From an uncultured Pelagibacteraceae bacterium (GTDB lineage: Bacteria > Pseudomonadota > Alphaproteobacteria > Pelagibacterales > Pelagibacteraceae), in contig CACCPE010000008.1 of assembly GCA_902547825.1 (NCBI GenBank), positions 1 through 46,412 of the forward strand: DNA of 46,412 nt. The letters run 5' to 3'. Both the position numbers and the translations under genes were made by a program. Positions 40,123 through 46,412 of this stretch are shown piece after piece (positions within the stretch are counted from its first letter, which is position 1; each line of letters starts with the position of its first letter). The notes under the pieces are model-generated. The model saw nothing but the letters and a program-made list of their open reading frames with translations. It was not told the DNA's origin and did not search any database.

Positions 40123-41198
40123 TACAACTTTAAACCTGGACCCTTCATGTAGGGAGCATTTTCATCCAAAGCCCATCTAGATTTAGCTTCGACATCAATT
40201 TTATTTAATAAATTTTTTTTAAATCTTTTTATACCTGCCCAGGCAATCATAGCAGCATTATCACCACAAAATTTTAAATCAGGATAAACAGTTTTAAATC
40301 CTATTTCTCTTGAAAGTTTTTTTAAATTTTCTCTTATCGAAATATTAGCAGCCACACCTCCAGCTACAACTAAATTAATATTTGGGGTATTAATTTTTTT
40401 TTTAAACATTTCGACTGCAATTTTTGTTTTTTTATAAAGAATTTTATTAATGGTATTTTGAAAAGATGCTGCAAGATTAAATTTTAATTTATCATTTCCA
40501 TTTATTTTTTTTGACTCTCTTAAAACTGCAGTTTTAAGACCAGCAAATGATAAATTACATCCTGCTTTATTTATTATTGGTTCAGGAAGCGTGAAAAAAT
40601 TTTTGTCTCCCAGTTTTGAAGCTTTTTCAACACTTGGCCCACCTGGATAACCTAGGTCAAGCATTTTTGCAGTTTTATCAAAAGCTTCACCTAAAGCATC
40701 ATCAATTGTGGTACCCAATTGTTCGTATTCATTTACATCTTTAACAATTAAAAACTGAGAGTGACCTCCAGAAATTAATAAAAGTAAATAAGGGAATTGA
40801 ATATTATTTTCTATTCCTGGACTTAAGGCATGACCTTCTAAATGATTAACTGCAACGAACGGTTTATTTGTAAATGCAGCGATTGATTTACCTATGTTTA
40901 ACCCAACTGTCAAACATACAATTAAACCTGGACCCGCAGTAGCTGCAATGCCATCTATTTCATTTAAAGAAACTTTACACTCCCCTAAAGCAGCTTTGAT
41001 TATATATTCAATATTTTCTATATGCGCTCTAGCAGCCAATTCAGGTACAACTCCTCCAAATTTTTTATGCTCTGAAATCTGACTTGAAACGATATTTGAT
41101 AAAACGTCTGCGGTGCCCTTATCATTTTCCCTAATTACAGATGCAGCAGTTTCATCACAACTGGTTTCAATTCCTAAAAATGTAATCTTTTTTGTCAT
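40122..41198 (-). CDS. tsaD: tRNA threonylcarbamoyladenosine synthase catalytic subunit TsaD
   Basis: Transfers the threonylcarbamoyl group to A37 of ANN-decoding tRNAs, with TsaB and TsaE. ASKHA-fold signatures are present: FLGIETSCDETAASVI at the N-terminus, SSQISEHKKFGGVVPELAAR, the metal-binding HLEGH (H119, H123), and VVAGGVAANISIRENL. 358 residues is normal. It is the first gene after the divergent gap with hemC, and thus a probable head of the long minus-strand run down to mdh. Confidence 0.98.
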   Translation of the reverse strand: MTKKITFLGIETSCDETAASVIRENDKGTADVLSNIVSSQISEHKKFGGVVPELAARAHIENIEYIIKAALGECKVSLNEIDGIAATAGPGLIVCLTVGLNIGKSIAAFTNKPFVAVNHLEGHALSPGIENNIQFPYLLLLISGGHSQFLIVKDVNEYEQLGTTIDDALGEAFDKTAKMLDLGYPGGPSVEKASKLGDKNFFTLPEPIINKAGCNLSFAGLKTAVLRESKKINGNDKLKFNLAASFQNTINKILYKKTKIAVEMFKKKINTPNINLVVAGGVAANISIRENLKKLSREIGFKTVYPDLKFCGDNAAMIAWAGIKRFKKNLLNKIDVEAKSRWALDENAPYMKGPGLKL

Positions 41199-41217
41199 CT
41201 CTTTAAAAAATTAAAAT

Positions 41218-41223
41218 AGTATA
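41218..41223 (-). promoter_or_regulatory. Candidate -10 element (TATACT) for tsaD
   Basis: On the minus strand TATACT lies 19 bases before the tsaD ATG, giving an expected leader of about a dozen bases with AAAGAG next to the ATG. A TTGATA upstream is too close to serve as a normal -35. Confidence 0.35.
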
Positions 41224-41241
41224 AAATACTTCTATCAAATA

Positions 41242-41247
41242 TATAAT
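41242..41247 (+). promoter_or_regulatory. Candidate -10 element (TATAAT) for hemC
   Basis: A consensus TATAAT ends only 6 bases before the hemC ATG at 41254, so transcription would begin at or next to the A of the start codon (leaderless mRNA). No TTGACA-like -35 stands 17 bases upstream. Confidence 0.35.
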
Positions 41248-41253
41248 CAATTA

Positions 41254-42171
41254 ATGACAAAAATTACAATTGGAGCTCGAAGCAGTAAACTTTCATTAGC
41301 CTATGTAGCTAAAGTTAAAGAGCTATTACTGAAAAACAATAATGTTCTTAAAGAGGAAAATATTAATTTTAAAGCTATAAAAACATCAGGTGATTTAAAT
41401 CTAAATAAGAACATCTCAGAAATAGGTGGAAAAAATTTATTTTGTAAAGAAATAGAAGAAAGTTTATTAAAGAGAGAAATAGACATTGCTGTTCATTCTT
41501 TAAAAGATATGGAGGCTAATGAAAACGAGAGTTTACTGATAGGAGCATACTTAAAAAGAAACGATTACCGAGATGTAATAATTAGTGAAAAAATTAAAAA
41601 TATTTCTGATTTAAGAAATGGTGTAAAAATTGGCTCAAGTTCAAAAAGGAGAGAACTTCAATTAAAAAAAATAAATAGTAATATTTCTGTAATTAACATT
41701 CGGGGTAATATTGATACTAGAATTAATAAAATTAATGAGAATAAATTAGATGGAGTCATTCTTGCAGCTGCTGGAGTTAAATCACTTAAACTCGATAAAA
41801 AAATTAGCTTAACTTTTAATTGTGATCACATTTTACCAGCGGTGGGACAAGGAATAATTGCAGTGCAATGTAGAAAGGAAGATAAAATTAAAAATTTAAT
41901 AAAAAGAATTAACGATAATACAACTAATCTTTGCGCAATCGCTGAAAGAAAAATGCTTCAAACCATTGGAGGTGATTGCGATACTGCAATAGGTGGATTA
42001 GCCGAAATTGAAAACCACAATTTAAAACTTAAAGCTCAGCTTTTTTCAGATAGCGGTCAAGAGAGTTTTGAATATGAACTTACAGGCAGAGAGGTTGACG
42101 CTTCTTTTATAGGAAGAAGTGTTGGGGAAAAATTATTAAATCTAGCCGGAGATAAATTTAAAAAAAAATGA
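41254..42171 (+). CDS. hemC: Hydroxymethylbilane synthase (porphobilinogen deaminase)
   Basis: Joins four porphobilinogens into the linear tetrapyrrole for heme. ITIGARSSKLSLAYVAKV at the N-terminus, VHSLKDMEA, KIGSSSKRRELQLK and IRGNIDTRINKI match the family. The dipyrromethane cofactor cysteine is C242 in GGDCDTAIGG, the same number as in E. coli. 305 residues. Its stop overlaps the hemD start by 4 bases. Confidence 0.97.
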   Translation: MTKITIGARSSKLSLAYVAKVKELLLKNNNVLKEENINFKAIKTSGDLNLNKNISEIGGKNLFCKEIEESLLKREIDIAVHSLKDMEANENESLLIGAYLKRNDYRDVIISEKIKNISDLRNGVKIGSSSKRRELQLKKINSNISVINIRGNIDTRINKINENKLDGVILAAAGVKSLKLDKKISLTFNCDHILPAVGQGIIAVQCRKEDKIKNLIKRINDNTTNLCAIAERKMLQTIGGDCDTAIGGLAEIENHNLKLKAQLFSDSGQESFEYELTGREVDASFIGRSVGEKLLNLAGDKFKKK

Positions 42172-42866
42172 ATATTATAATAACAAGACCCTTAATTGAC
42201 TCTGAAGATTTAATGGGCAAATTACTTTCTTTAGGCCATAAAATTATTCATGTACCTACTTTAAAGATTTCTAAAGCTGAACTTGATCCTATTGACTCCG
42301 AGAAATACAATGCATTTATATTTACAAGTGCTAATGCAATTAGGAATCTTAATTTATTAAAACCAGATAGAAATAAACTTTGTTTCTGTGTTGGAGCAAT
42401 TACCGAAAAGATTGTAAGGCAGCAAGGTTATAATAATACTATTTCAGCTGGAGGGACGATAAATGCCTTAAAGAATATTATTGTTAATTCAGGTGACTTA
42501 GATAAAAAAAAAGTCTTGGCGTATATATGTGGAGATAATATTACTTCAGACTTGGATTTAGAGCTACAAAAGGAAGGTTTTCAAATAGATAAAATTATCA
42601 ATTATAATTCAGAAAAAATTAAAGAATTAAATGAAGATACTAATAATTTAATCAACGATCATCCTCCTGACATAATTTTTGTTTACTCAAGGAGGAGTGC
42701 AGAAAGCTTTATTGATTTAGTAAAAAAGTACTCACTCAATGGACTAATGACAGGCTCAAGAGTTATGTGTATAAGTGAAAAAGTTATAAATGTTTTCAAA
42801 GAAGCTGGATGGAAAAATTTAGAAACCTTCGAAGCTGGAGATGAACTTTTAAAAATTGGTAATTAG
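42168..42866 (+). CDS. hemD: Uroporphyrinogen-III synthase
   Basis: Closes and inverts ring D of hydroxymethylbilane. Sequence is poorly conserved in this family, but IIITRPLIDSEDLMGKLLSLGH at the start, AFIFTSANAIRNL, CVGAITEKIVRQQGYN and IFVYSRRSAESFIDLVKKY fit HemD, and the ATGA overlap with hemC is decisive context. 232 residues is normal. The stop directly abuts the next gene. Confidence 0.92.
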   Translation: MNIIITRPLIDSEDLMGKLLSLGHKIIHVPTLKISKAELDPIDSEKYNAFIFTSANAIRNLNLLKPDRNKLCFCVGAITEKIVRQQGYNNTISAGGTINALKNIIVNSGDLDKKKVLAYICGDNITSDLDLELQKEGFQIDKIINYNSEKIKELNEDTNNLINDHPPDIIFVYSRRSAESFIDLVKKYSLNGLMTGSRVMCISEKVINVFKEAGWKNLETFEAGDELLKIGN

Positions 42867-43958
42867 ATGGAAGTATTACAAAATTTTAAGATATTATTTT
42901 TAGATGTTTGGAATAAAGGTATTTCAGGAGTTAATATTTCAGAAATTATTATTGCTTTGATAATTTTTTTATTTTTTCTTTTTTTGAGAGGAATATTTTC
43001 AAAATTCGTAATTAAAAGATTGGAGAATTACGTATCAAAAACCTCAAATAACTTTGATAATACTCTTGTAAAGTCCATGGAAGGGCCAGCTAAGTTTTTT
43101 CCAATTGTATTAGGTTTTTTTGTAGCTACTAGTTATCTAACTATTGAAACTCAAGCTGCAGATTTTTTAGAAACTATAAATCGTTCTTTAATTACAATTC
43201 TTATATTCTGGACCTTTCACCAAATTATTGGACCCTTTTCAACTGTTGTAAAATCAGTCAGCGATTTACTCTCAAAAGATTTAGTTAATTGGATTATTAA
43301 AGCTCTAAAGGTCTTAATAATAATTCTAGGATTTGCGGCTGTTTTAGAACTTTGGGGAATTAAAATTGGACCAATTATAGCCGGACTAGGACTATTTGGT
43401 GTTGCCGTTGCACTCGGAGCGCAAGATTTATTTAAAAATTTAATTTCAGGTATATTAGTTTTAGTTGAGAAAAGATTTAAAGTTGGAGATTGGATATATG
43501 TTGAAGATGTTATTGAAGGTACAGTTGAGTCAATAGGCTTTAGATCTACAGTTGTTAGAAGATTTGACAAATCTCTTGCAACAATCCCTAATTTTCAGTT
43601 TGCAGAAAAAGCAGTAATAAATAATTCTTTAATTACCAATAGGAGGATTAATTGGATTATAGGCCTAGAATATAGAACAACAAGCAAACAATTAATTGAT
43701 ATTAAACAACAGATAGAAAATTATATAAAAAATAGCGAATTATTTTCAAAATCAGAAAATACAATGCTATCAGTGAAAATCGATCAATTTGCTGCAAGTT
43801 CAATAGATATTAAACTAATATGTTTTACTAAAACTACAAAATACTTAGAGTGGATGAAGGTAAAAGATCTTTTAGCCCTTGAAATAAAAAATATAGTAGA
43901 AAAAAATAATGCGTCTTTTGCTTTTCCAAGTACATCAGTTTATGTGGAGAAAAATTAA
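42867..43958 (+). CDS. MscS-family mechanosensitive channel
   Basis: Inner-membrane channel that releases solutes on hypo-osmotic shock. Four or so hydrophobic helices in the first 180 residues, the last being the glycine/alanine-rich pore helix GLGLFGVAVALGAQDLFKNL-type segment near residue 175-195, then the beta domain EKRFKVGDWIYVEDVIEGTV and FRSTVVRRFDKSLATIPNFQF that define MscS proteins, then a cytoplasmic cage domain. 363 residues places it among mid-size members. It touches hemD at its start and overlaps the YggT gene by one base. Confidence 0.92.
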   Translation: MEVLQNFKILFLDVWNKGISGVNISEIIIALIIFLFFLFLRGIFSKFVIKRLENYVSKTSNNFDNTLVKSMEGPAKFFPIVLGFFVATSYLTIETQAADFLETINRSLITILIFWTFHQIIGPFSTVVKSVSDLLSKDLVNWIIKALKVLIIILGFAAVLELWGIKIGPIIAGLGLFGVAVALGAQDLFKNLISGILVLVEKRFKVGDWIYVEDVIEGTVESIGFRSTVVRRFDKSLATIPNFQFAEKAVINNSLITNRRINWIIGLEYRTTSKQLIDIKQQIENYIKNSELFSKSENTMLSVKIDQFAASSIDIKLICFTKTTKYLEWMKVKDLLALEIKNIVEKNNASFAFPSTSVYVEKN

Positions 43959-44254
43959 TGAAGTCGATATTAATTCTATTCGACAATATAGTTAATCTTT
44001 ACATTTGGATATTAATTATTCACGTAATATTTAGTTGGCTGGTTGCTTTTAATGTTTTAAATACAAGTAATAGGTTTGTATATTCTGTTTTAGATGTTTC
44101 TTACAAACTTACAGCTCCACCTTTAAATTTTATCAGAAGATTTTTACCCAACTTAGGGTCTATAGATATCTCTCCAGTGATACTGATCTTAGGATTAATG
44201 TTTTTTAGGAATTTGGTTTTTGAAATGTTTGCACCAGGATTATTTTTAAGATGA
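43958..44254 (+). CDS. YggT family membrane protein
   Basis: Small two-helix inner-membrane protein (98 residues). The pattern NIVNLYIWILIIHVIFSWL, then YKLTAPPLNFIRRFLPNLGSIDISPVILILGL is the YggT family. Members in other bacteria are linked to cell division site or osmotic functions, but the exact job is not settled. ATGA overlap with folD downstream and one-base overlap upstream put it in the hem-folD operon. Confidence 0.9.
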   Translation: MKSILILFDNIVNLYIWILIIHVIFSWLVAFNVLNTSNRFVYSVLDVSYKLTAPPLNFIRRFLPNLGSIDISPVILILGLMFFRNLVFEMFAPGLFLR

Positions 44255-45093
44255 TTATTGATGGAAAAAAACAAGCAGAGATTATTAGAAATGAAATTAA
44301 AAAAGAAATTTCAGATTTAAAGAAAAAGAGTGGCAAAACACCTAGTCTTACAGTTATATTGATCGGAGATTTTGCGCCCAGTTTATTATACGTAAAGAAT
44401 AAAGAAAAAAGTGCTAAAGAAGTTGGCATTAACTCTGAAATAATTAGATATCCAAAAAATGTGAGCGAAAAAGATATTTTAGAAAAAATTGAAGAACTGA
44501 ATAAAAATGATGAAATTTCTGGTATCTTAGTTCAGCTTCCCTTACCTAGCCAGATAAGTAAGGAGAAAATTATTAATGCAATTAATCCATCCAAAGACGT
44601 AGACGGTTTTAATCCAATAAATGTTGGTAATCTTTCATCAGGTTATGACTCAATCGTTCCTTGTACACCTTTGGGATGTCTTTTATTGATTAAAAAAATA
44701 GAATCAAATTTAGCAGGCAAACATGCTGTTATAATAGGAAGATCTAATTTAAATGGTAAACCAATGGCTCAATTATTATTAAAGGAAAATTGCACAGTAA
44801 CTATAGCTCACTCAAAAACAAATGATTTACAAAATGAGTGCCTCAAAGCAGATATTTTAGTAGCAGCTGTTGGAGTTCCAAATTTAATCAAAAAAGATTG
44901 GGTAAAAAAAAATGCGATTGTTATAGATGTCGGTATAAATAAAGTAGGAGAAAAAATAGTAGGAGATGTTAATTTTGATGAATTAAAAGATAATGTTAAA
45001 GCAATAACTCCTGTTCCTGGAGGAGTAGGACCAATGACAATTGCATGTTTATTAAAGAATACTTTAACGTGTTTTAAAGCTCGCTTGACCTAG
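44251..45093 (+). CDS. folD: Methylenetetrahydrofolate dehydrogenase/cyclohydrolase
   Basis: Bifunctional one-carbon enzyme interconverting methylene-, methenyl- and formyl-tetrahydrofolate. The catalytic YVKNK pair (Y47, K51) lies within SLLYVKNKEKSAKEVGI, followed by GILVQLPLP, KDVDGFNPINVG, the NADP site VIIGRSNLNGKPMAQLL and TPVPGGVGPMTIACLL. 280 residues is normal. Its last 20 bases overlap the 3' end of the convergent PsiE-like gene. Confidence 0.97.
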   Translation: MIIDGKKQAEIIRNEIKKEISDLKKKSGKTPSLTVILIGDFAPSLLYVKNKEKSAKEVGINSEIIRYPKNVSEKDILEKIEELNKNDEISGILVQLPLPSQISKEKIINAINPSKDVDGFNPINVGNLSSGYDSIVPCTPLGCLLLIKKIESNLAGKHAVIIGRSNLNGKPMAQLLLKENCTVTIAHSKTNDLQNECLKADILVAAVGVPNLIKKDWVKKNAIVIDVGINKVGEKIVGDVNFDELKDNVKAITPVPGGVGPMTIACLLKNTLTCFKARLT

Positions 45094-45460
45094 ACTTTTC
45101 AATTTTTAAGTACCTACTATTTCTAAATCTTATAATGACTGTAGCAATCGCAACTATTAAAATAGCTAAAGAAATATAAATTAAGTTTGCAGGATCACTC
45201 TCTTTATCTTGTAATATTATGAACCGAGCTAGCGCTGTAATAGCTATGATTAAAGGATATGTTATTCTTACTGATTGAGTTTCCCAATAAGATCTCACTA
45301 AACCAATTACTTCGATATAAATGAACATTAAAAGCAAATCAGCTAATGTAATGTCTTTGTTTTCGTACATTTCTTTCATTTCTAAGAAGAAAGCAATAAT
45401 AGTTGATACAAGAACAACTATAACCGCAACTAACTGAATATTTCGAATCGAACTGTTCAT
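45074..45460 (-). CDS. PsiE-like phosphate-starvation-inducible membrane protein
   Basis: 128 residues with four hydrophobic segments. The block LLLMFIYIEVIGLVRSYW then VRITYPLIIAITALARFIIL matches the PsiE family, whose role is unknown (in E. coli it is induced by phosphate starvation). It is 22 bases from argG and co-directional with it; no Pho box is visible, since the gene has almost no upstream space. Confidence 0.8.
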   Translation of the reverse strand: MNSSIRNIQLVAVIVVLVSTIIAFFLEMKEMYENKDITLADLLLMFIYIEVIGLVRSYWETQSVRITYPLIIAITALARFIILQDKESDPANLIYISLAILIVAIATVIIRFRNSRYLKIEKSRSSEL

Positions 45461-45482
45461 TTGATATTAATCTATCAAAAAT

Positions 45483-46412
45483 TTAGACTTTATTTAACTG
45501 TTTAGAGTGAAATTTTATGAAATTTTCAATTTTTCTTTTATTAAAGGTTTTATTCTCCTCAAAAGAAACTTTTTTCATTGAATAAGCTTTATTTTTTGTC
45601 CTTCTTGATAAAATAGTTACGTTCCCCTTGCATAAACTTAAAACAATATCACCAGATACTTTATTTCTTTTTTTATCAATTAGTTTTTGTAATTTTAATC
45701 TTTTTTTTGAAAACCAATAGCCGTTATATACTAGCTCAGCATACTCCGGCATTATTCTCTCTTTTTTATGAGCAGTTTCTTTATCAAGAGTAACAGATTC
45801 TATAGCTCTATGTGCAGCATACAACAAAGTTCCACCTGGAGTTTCATAAACGCCTCTAGATTTTATTCCAATAAACCTATTTTCAACTAGATCAACTCTT
45901 CCAATTCCATTTTTTCCAGCCAGAATATTTAATTTACTTAAAAGCTTTTCAGGACTTAATTTTTTTCCATTTACTGCAATTGGGTCACTGTTTTTAAAAG
46001 TAATTTTTACTTTTGTAGCCTTGTTAGGAGCTTTTTGTGGTGAAACTGTTCTTTGATAAATAAATTCAGGAGCTGAGTTTTTTGGGTCCTCTAAAACCTT
46101 ACCCTCTGTTGAGGTATGAAAAATATTGTCGTCTACAGAAAATGGCGGAGCACCTTTTTTATCTTTAGGAATTGGAATATTGTTTTTTTTTGCATATCTA
46201 ATTAAATCTGCTCTTGATTGTAATTTCCATTCTCTCCAAGGCGCAATTGTTTTAATCTTATTTTTACCAAAATATGAGTAACCAAGCTCGAATCTTACTT
46301 GATCATTGCCTTTTCCAGTTGCGCCATGCGAAACTGCAAAAGCCCTAAATTTTTTTGCAATTTCAACTTGTCTTTTTGCAATTAATGGCCTGGCGATAGA
46401 TGTGCCTAATAA
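45483..46412 (-). CDS. argG: Argininosuccinate synthase (partial, 5' end outside window)
   Basis: Condenses citrulline and aspartate using ATP. The frame remains open to the last base of the window, so the first in-frame ATG from the right (45825-45827) is internal; 309 codons are visible and roughly 90 N-terminal residues are cut off. Clear signatures are LLGTSIARPLIAKRQVEIA at the window edge, HGATGKGNDQVRFELGY, IAPWREW and FHTSTEGKVLEDP, followed by GRVDLVENRFIGIKSRGVYE and ETPGGTLLYAAHRA. Upstream partners of the arginine pathway lie outside. Confidence 0.96.
   Translation of the reverse strand, partial: LLGTSIARPLIAKRQVEIAKKFRAFAVSHGATGKGNDQVRFELGYSYFGKNKIKTIAPWREWKLQSRADLIRYAKKNNIPIPKDKKGAPPFSVDDNIFHTSTEGKVLEDPKNSAPEFIYQRTVSPQKAPNKATKVKITFKNSDPIAVNGKKLSPEKLLSKLNILAGKNGIGRVDLVENRFIGIKSRGVYETPGGTLLYAAHRAIESVTLDKETAHKKERIMPEYAELVYNGYWFSKKRLKLQKLIDKKRNKVSGDIVLSLCKGNVTILSRRTKNKAYSMKKVSFEENKTFNKRKIENFIKFHSKQLNKV

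Larger units (their letters stand above)
41199..41253. promoter_or_regulatory. Divergent intergenic region between tsaD and hemC
   Basis: Fifty-five A/T-rich bases that must start transcription both ways. It holds one -10-like element for each direction and no inverted repeat strong enough to suggest a common operator. Confidence 0.5.

Noticed and set aside
45483-45827. A 114-residue protein ending at 45483
   Set aside because: The frame continues to the right end of the window with unmistakable argininosuccinate synthase motifs; the short version is only its C-terminus.

Overview
The window reads as chromosome of a streamlined, very A/T-rich alphaproteobacterium, most likely the SAR11 clade (Pelagibacterales). 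This rests on the low G/C, near-total coding density (no gap over about 80 bases), many start/stop overlaps, and alphaproteobacterial gene order: a separate F1-only ATP synthase operon next to priA, a combined sdh/mdh/suc cluster, and proBA-nadD-rsfS-ctpA-rppH. The taxon is inferred from content; no rRNA is present. I see 48 genes, two cut by the window edges (proB on the left, argG on the right), and no tRNA, rRNA, CRISPR array, insertion sequence or phage gene.

Layout. Plus strand 1-4795: proline synthesis (proB, proA), NAD synthesis (nadD), ribosome silencing (rsfS), a periplasmic C-terminal protease (ctpA) and mRNA 5'-end processing (rppH). Minus strand 19313-4788: sucC-sucD-sucA-sucB-lpdA (2-oxoglutarate to succinate), priA, then atpH-A-G-D-C (F1 ATP synthase). 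Plus strand 19361-22838 and minus strand 27763-22894: two facing gene sets that form an accessory island of about 8.4 kb. It carries two polytopic GT-C-like membrane proteins, a GT2 glycosyltransferase, a methyltransferase, a small membrane protein, a GNAT acetyltransferase, a DegT-type PLP enzyme and a GMC-like flavoprotein. It is probably a surface-glycan or glycolipid locus. Minus strand 41198-27791: tsaD, an EVE-domain gene, a C-terminal fragment of ffh, rpsP, trmD, rplS, leuC-leuD-leuB, asd, sdhC-D-A-B, mmsA and mdh. Plus strand 41254-45093: hemC, hemD, an MscS channel, a YggT protein and folD. Minus strand at the right end: a PsiE-like protein and argG.

How it fits together. mdh, sdhCDAB, sucCDAB and lpdA cover the cycle from 2-oxoglutarate to oxaloacetate. 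mmsA may feed propionyl-CoA or acetyl-CoA into it, and atpHAGDC uses the resulting proton gradient. In many alphaproteobacteria mdh is followed directly by sucCDAB. Here the island sits exactly between mdh and sucC, so sucC has its own upstream region facing the first island gene.

Main points for a second look: the island splitting the TCA cluster; an Ffh ORF reduced to the RNA-binding end of the M domain at ffh's usual place before rpsP; a SdhD subunit in which the expected heme-ligand histidine aligns with phenylalanine; long K/E/P/A-rich tails on ribosomal proteins bS16 and bL19, the former built on a perfect 50-base direct repeat; expected neighbours (rimM, rlmH) missing from conserved strings; and TATAAT hexamers so close to start codons that leaderless transcripts are likely.
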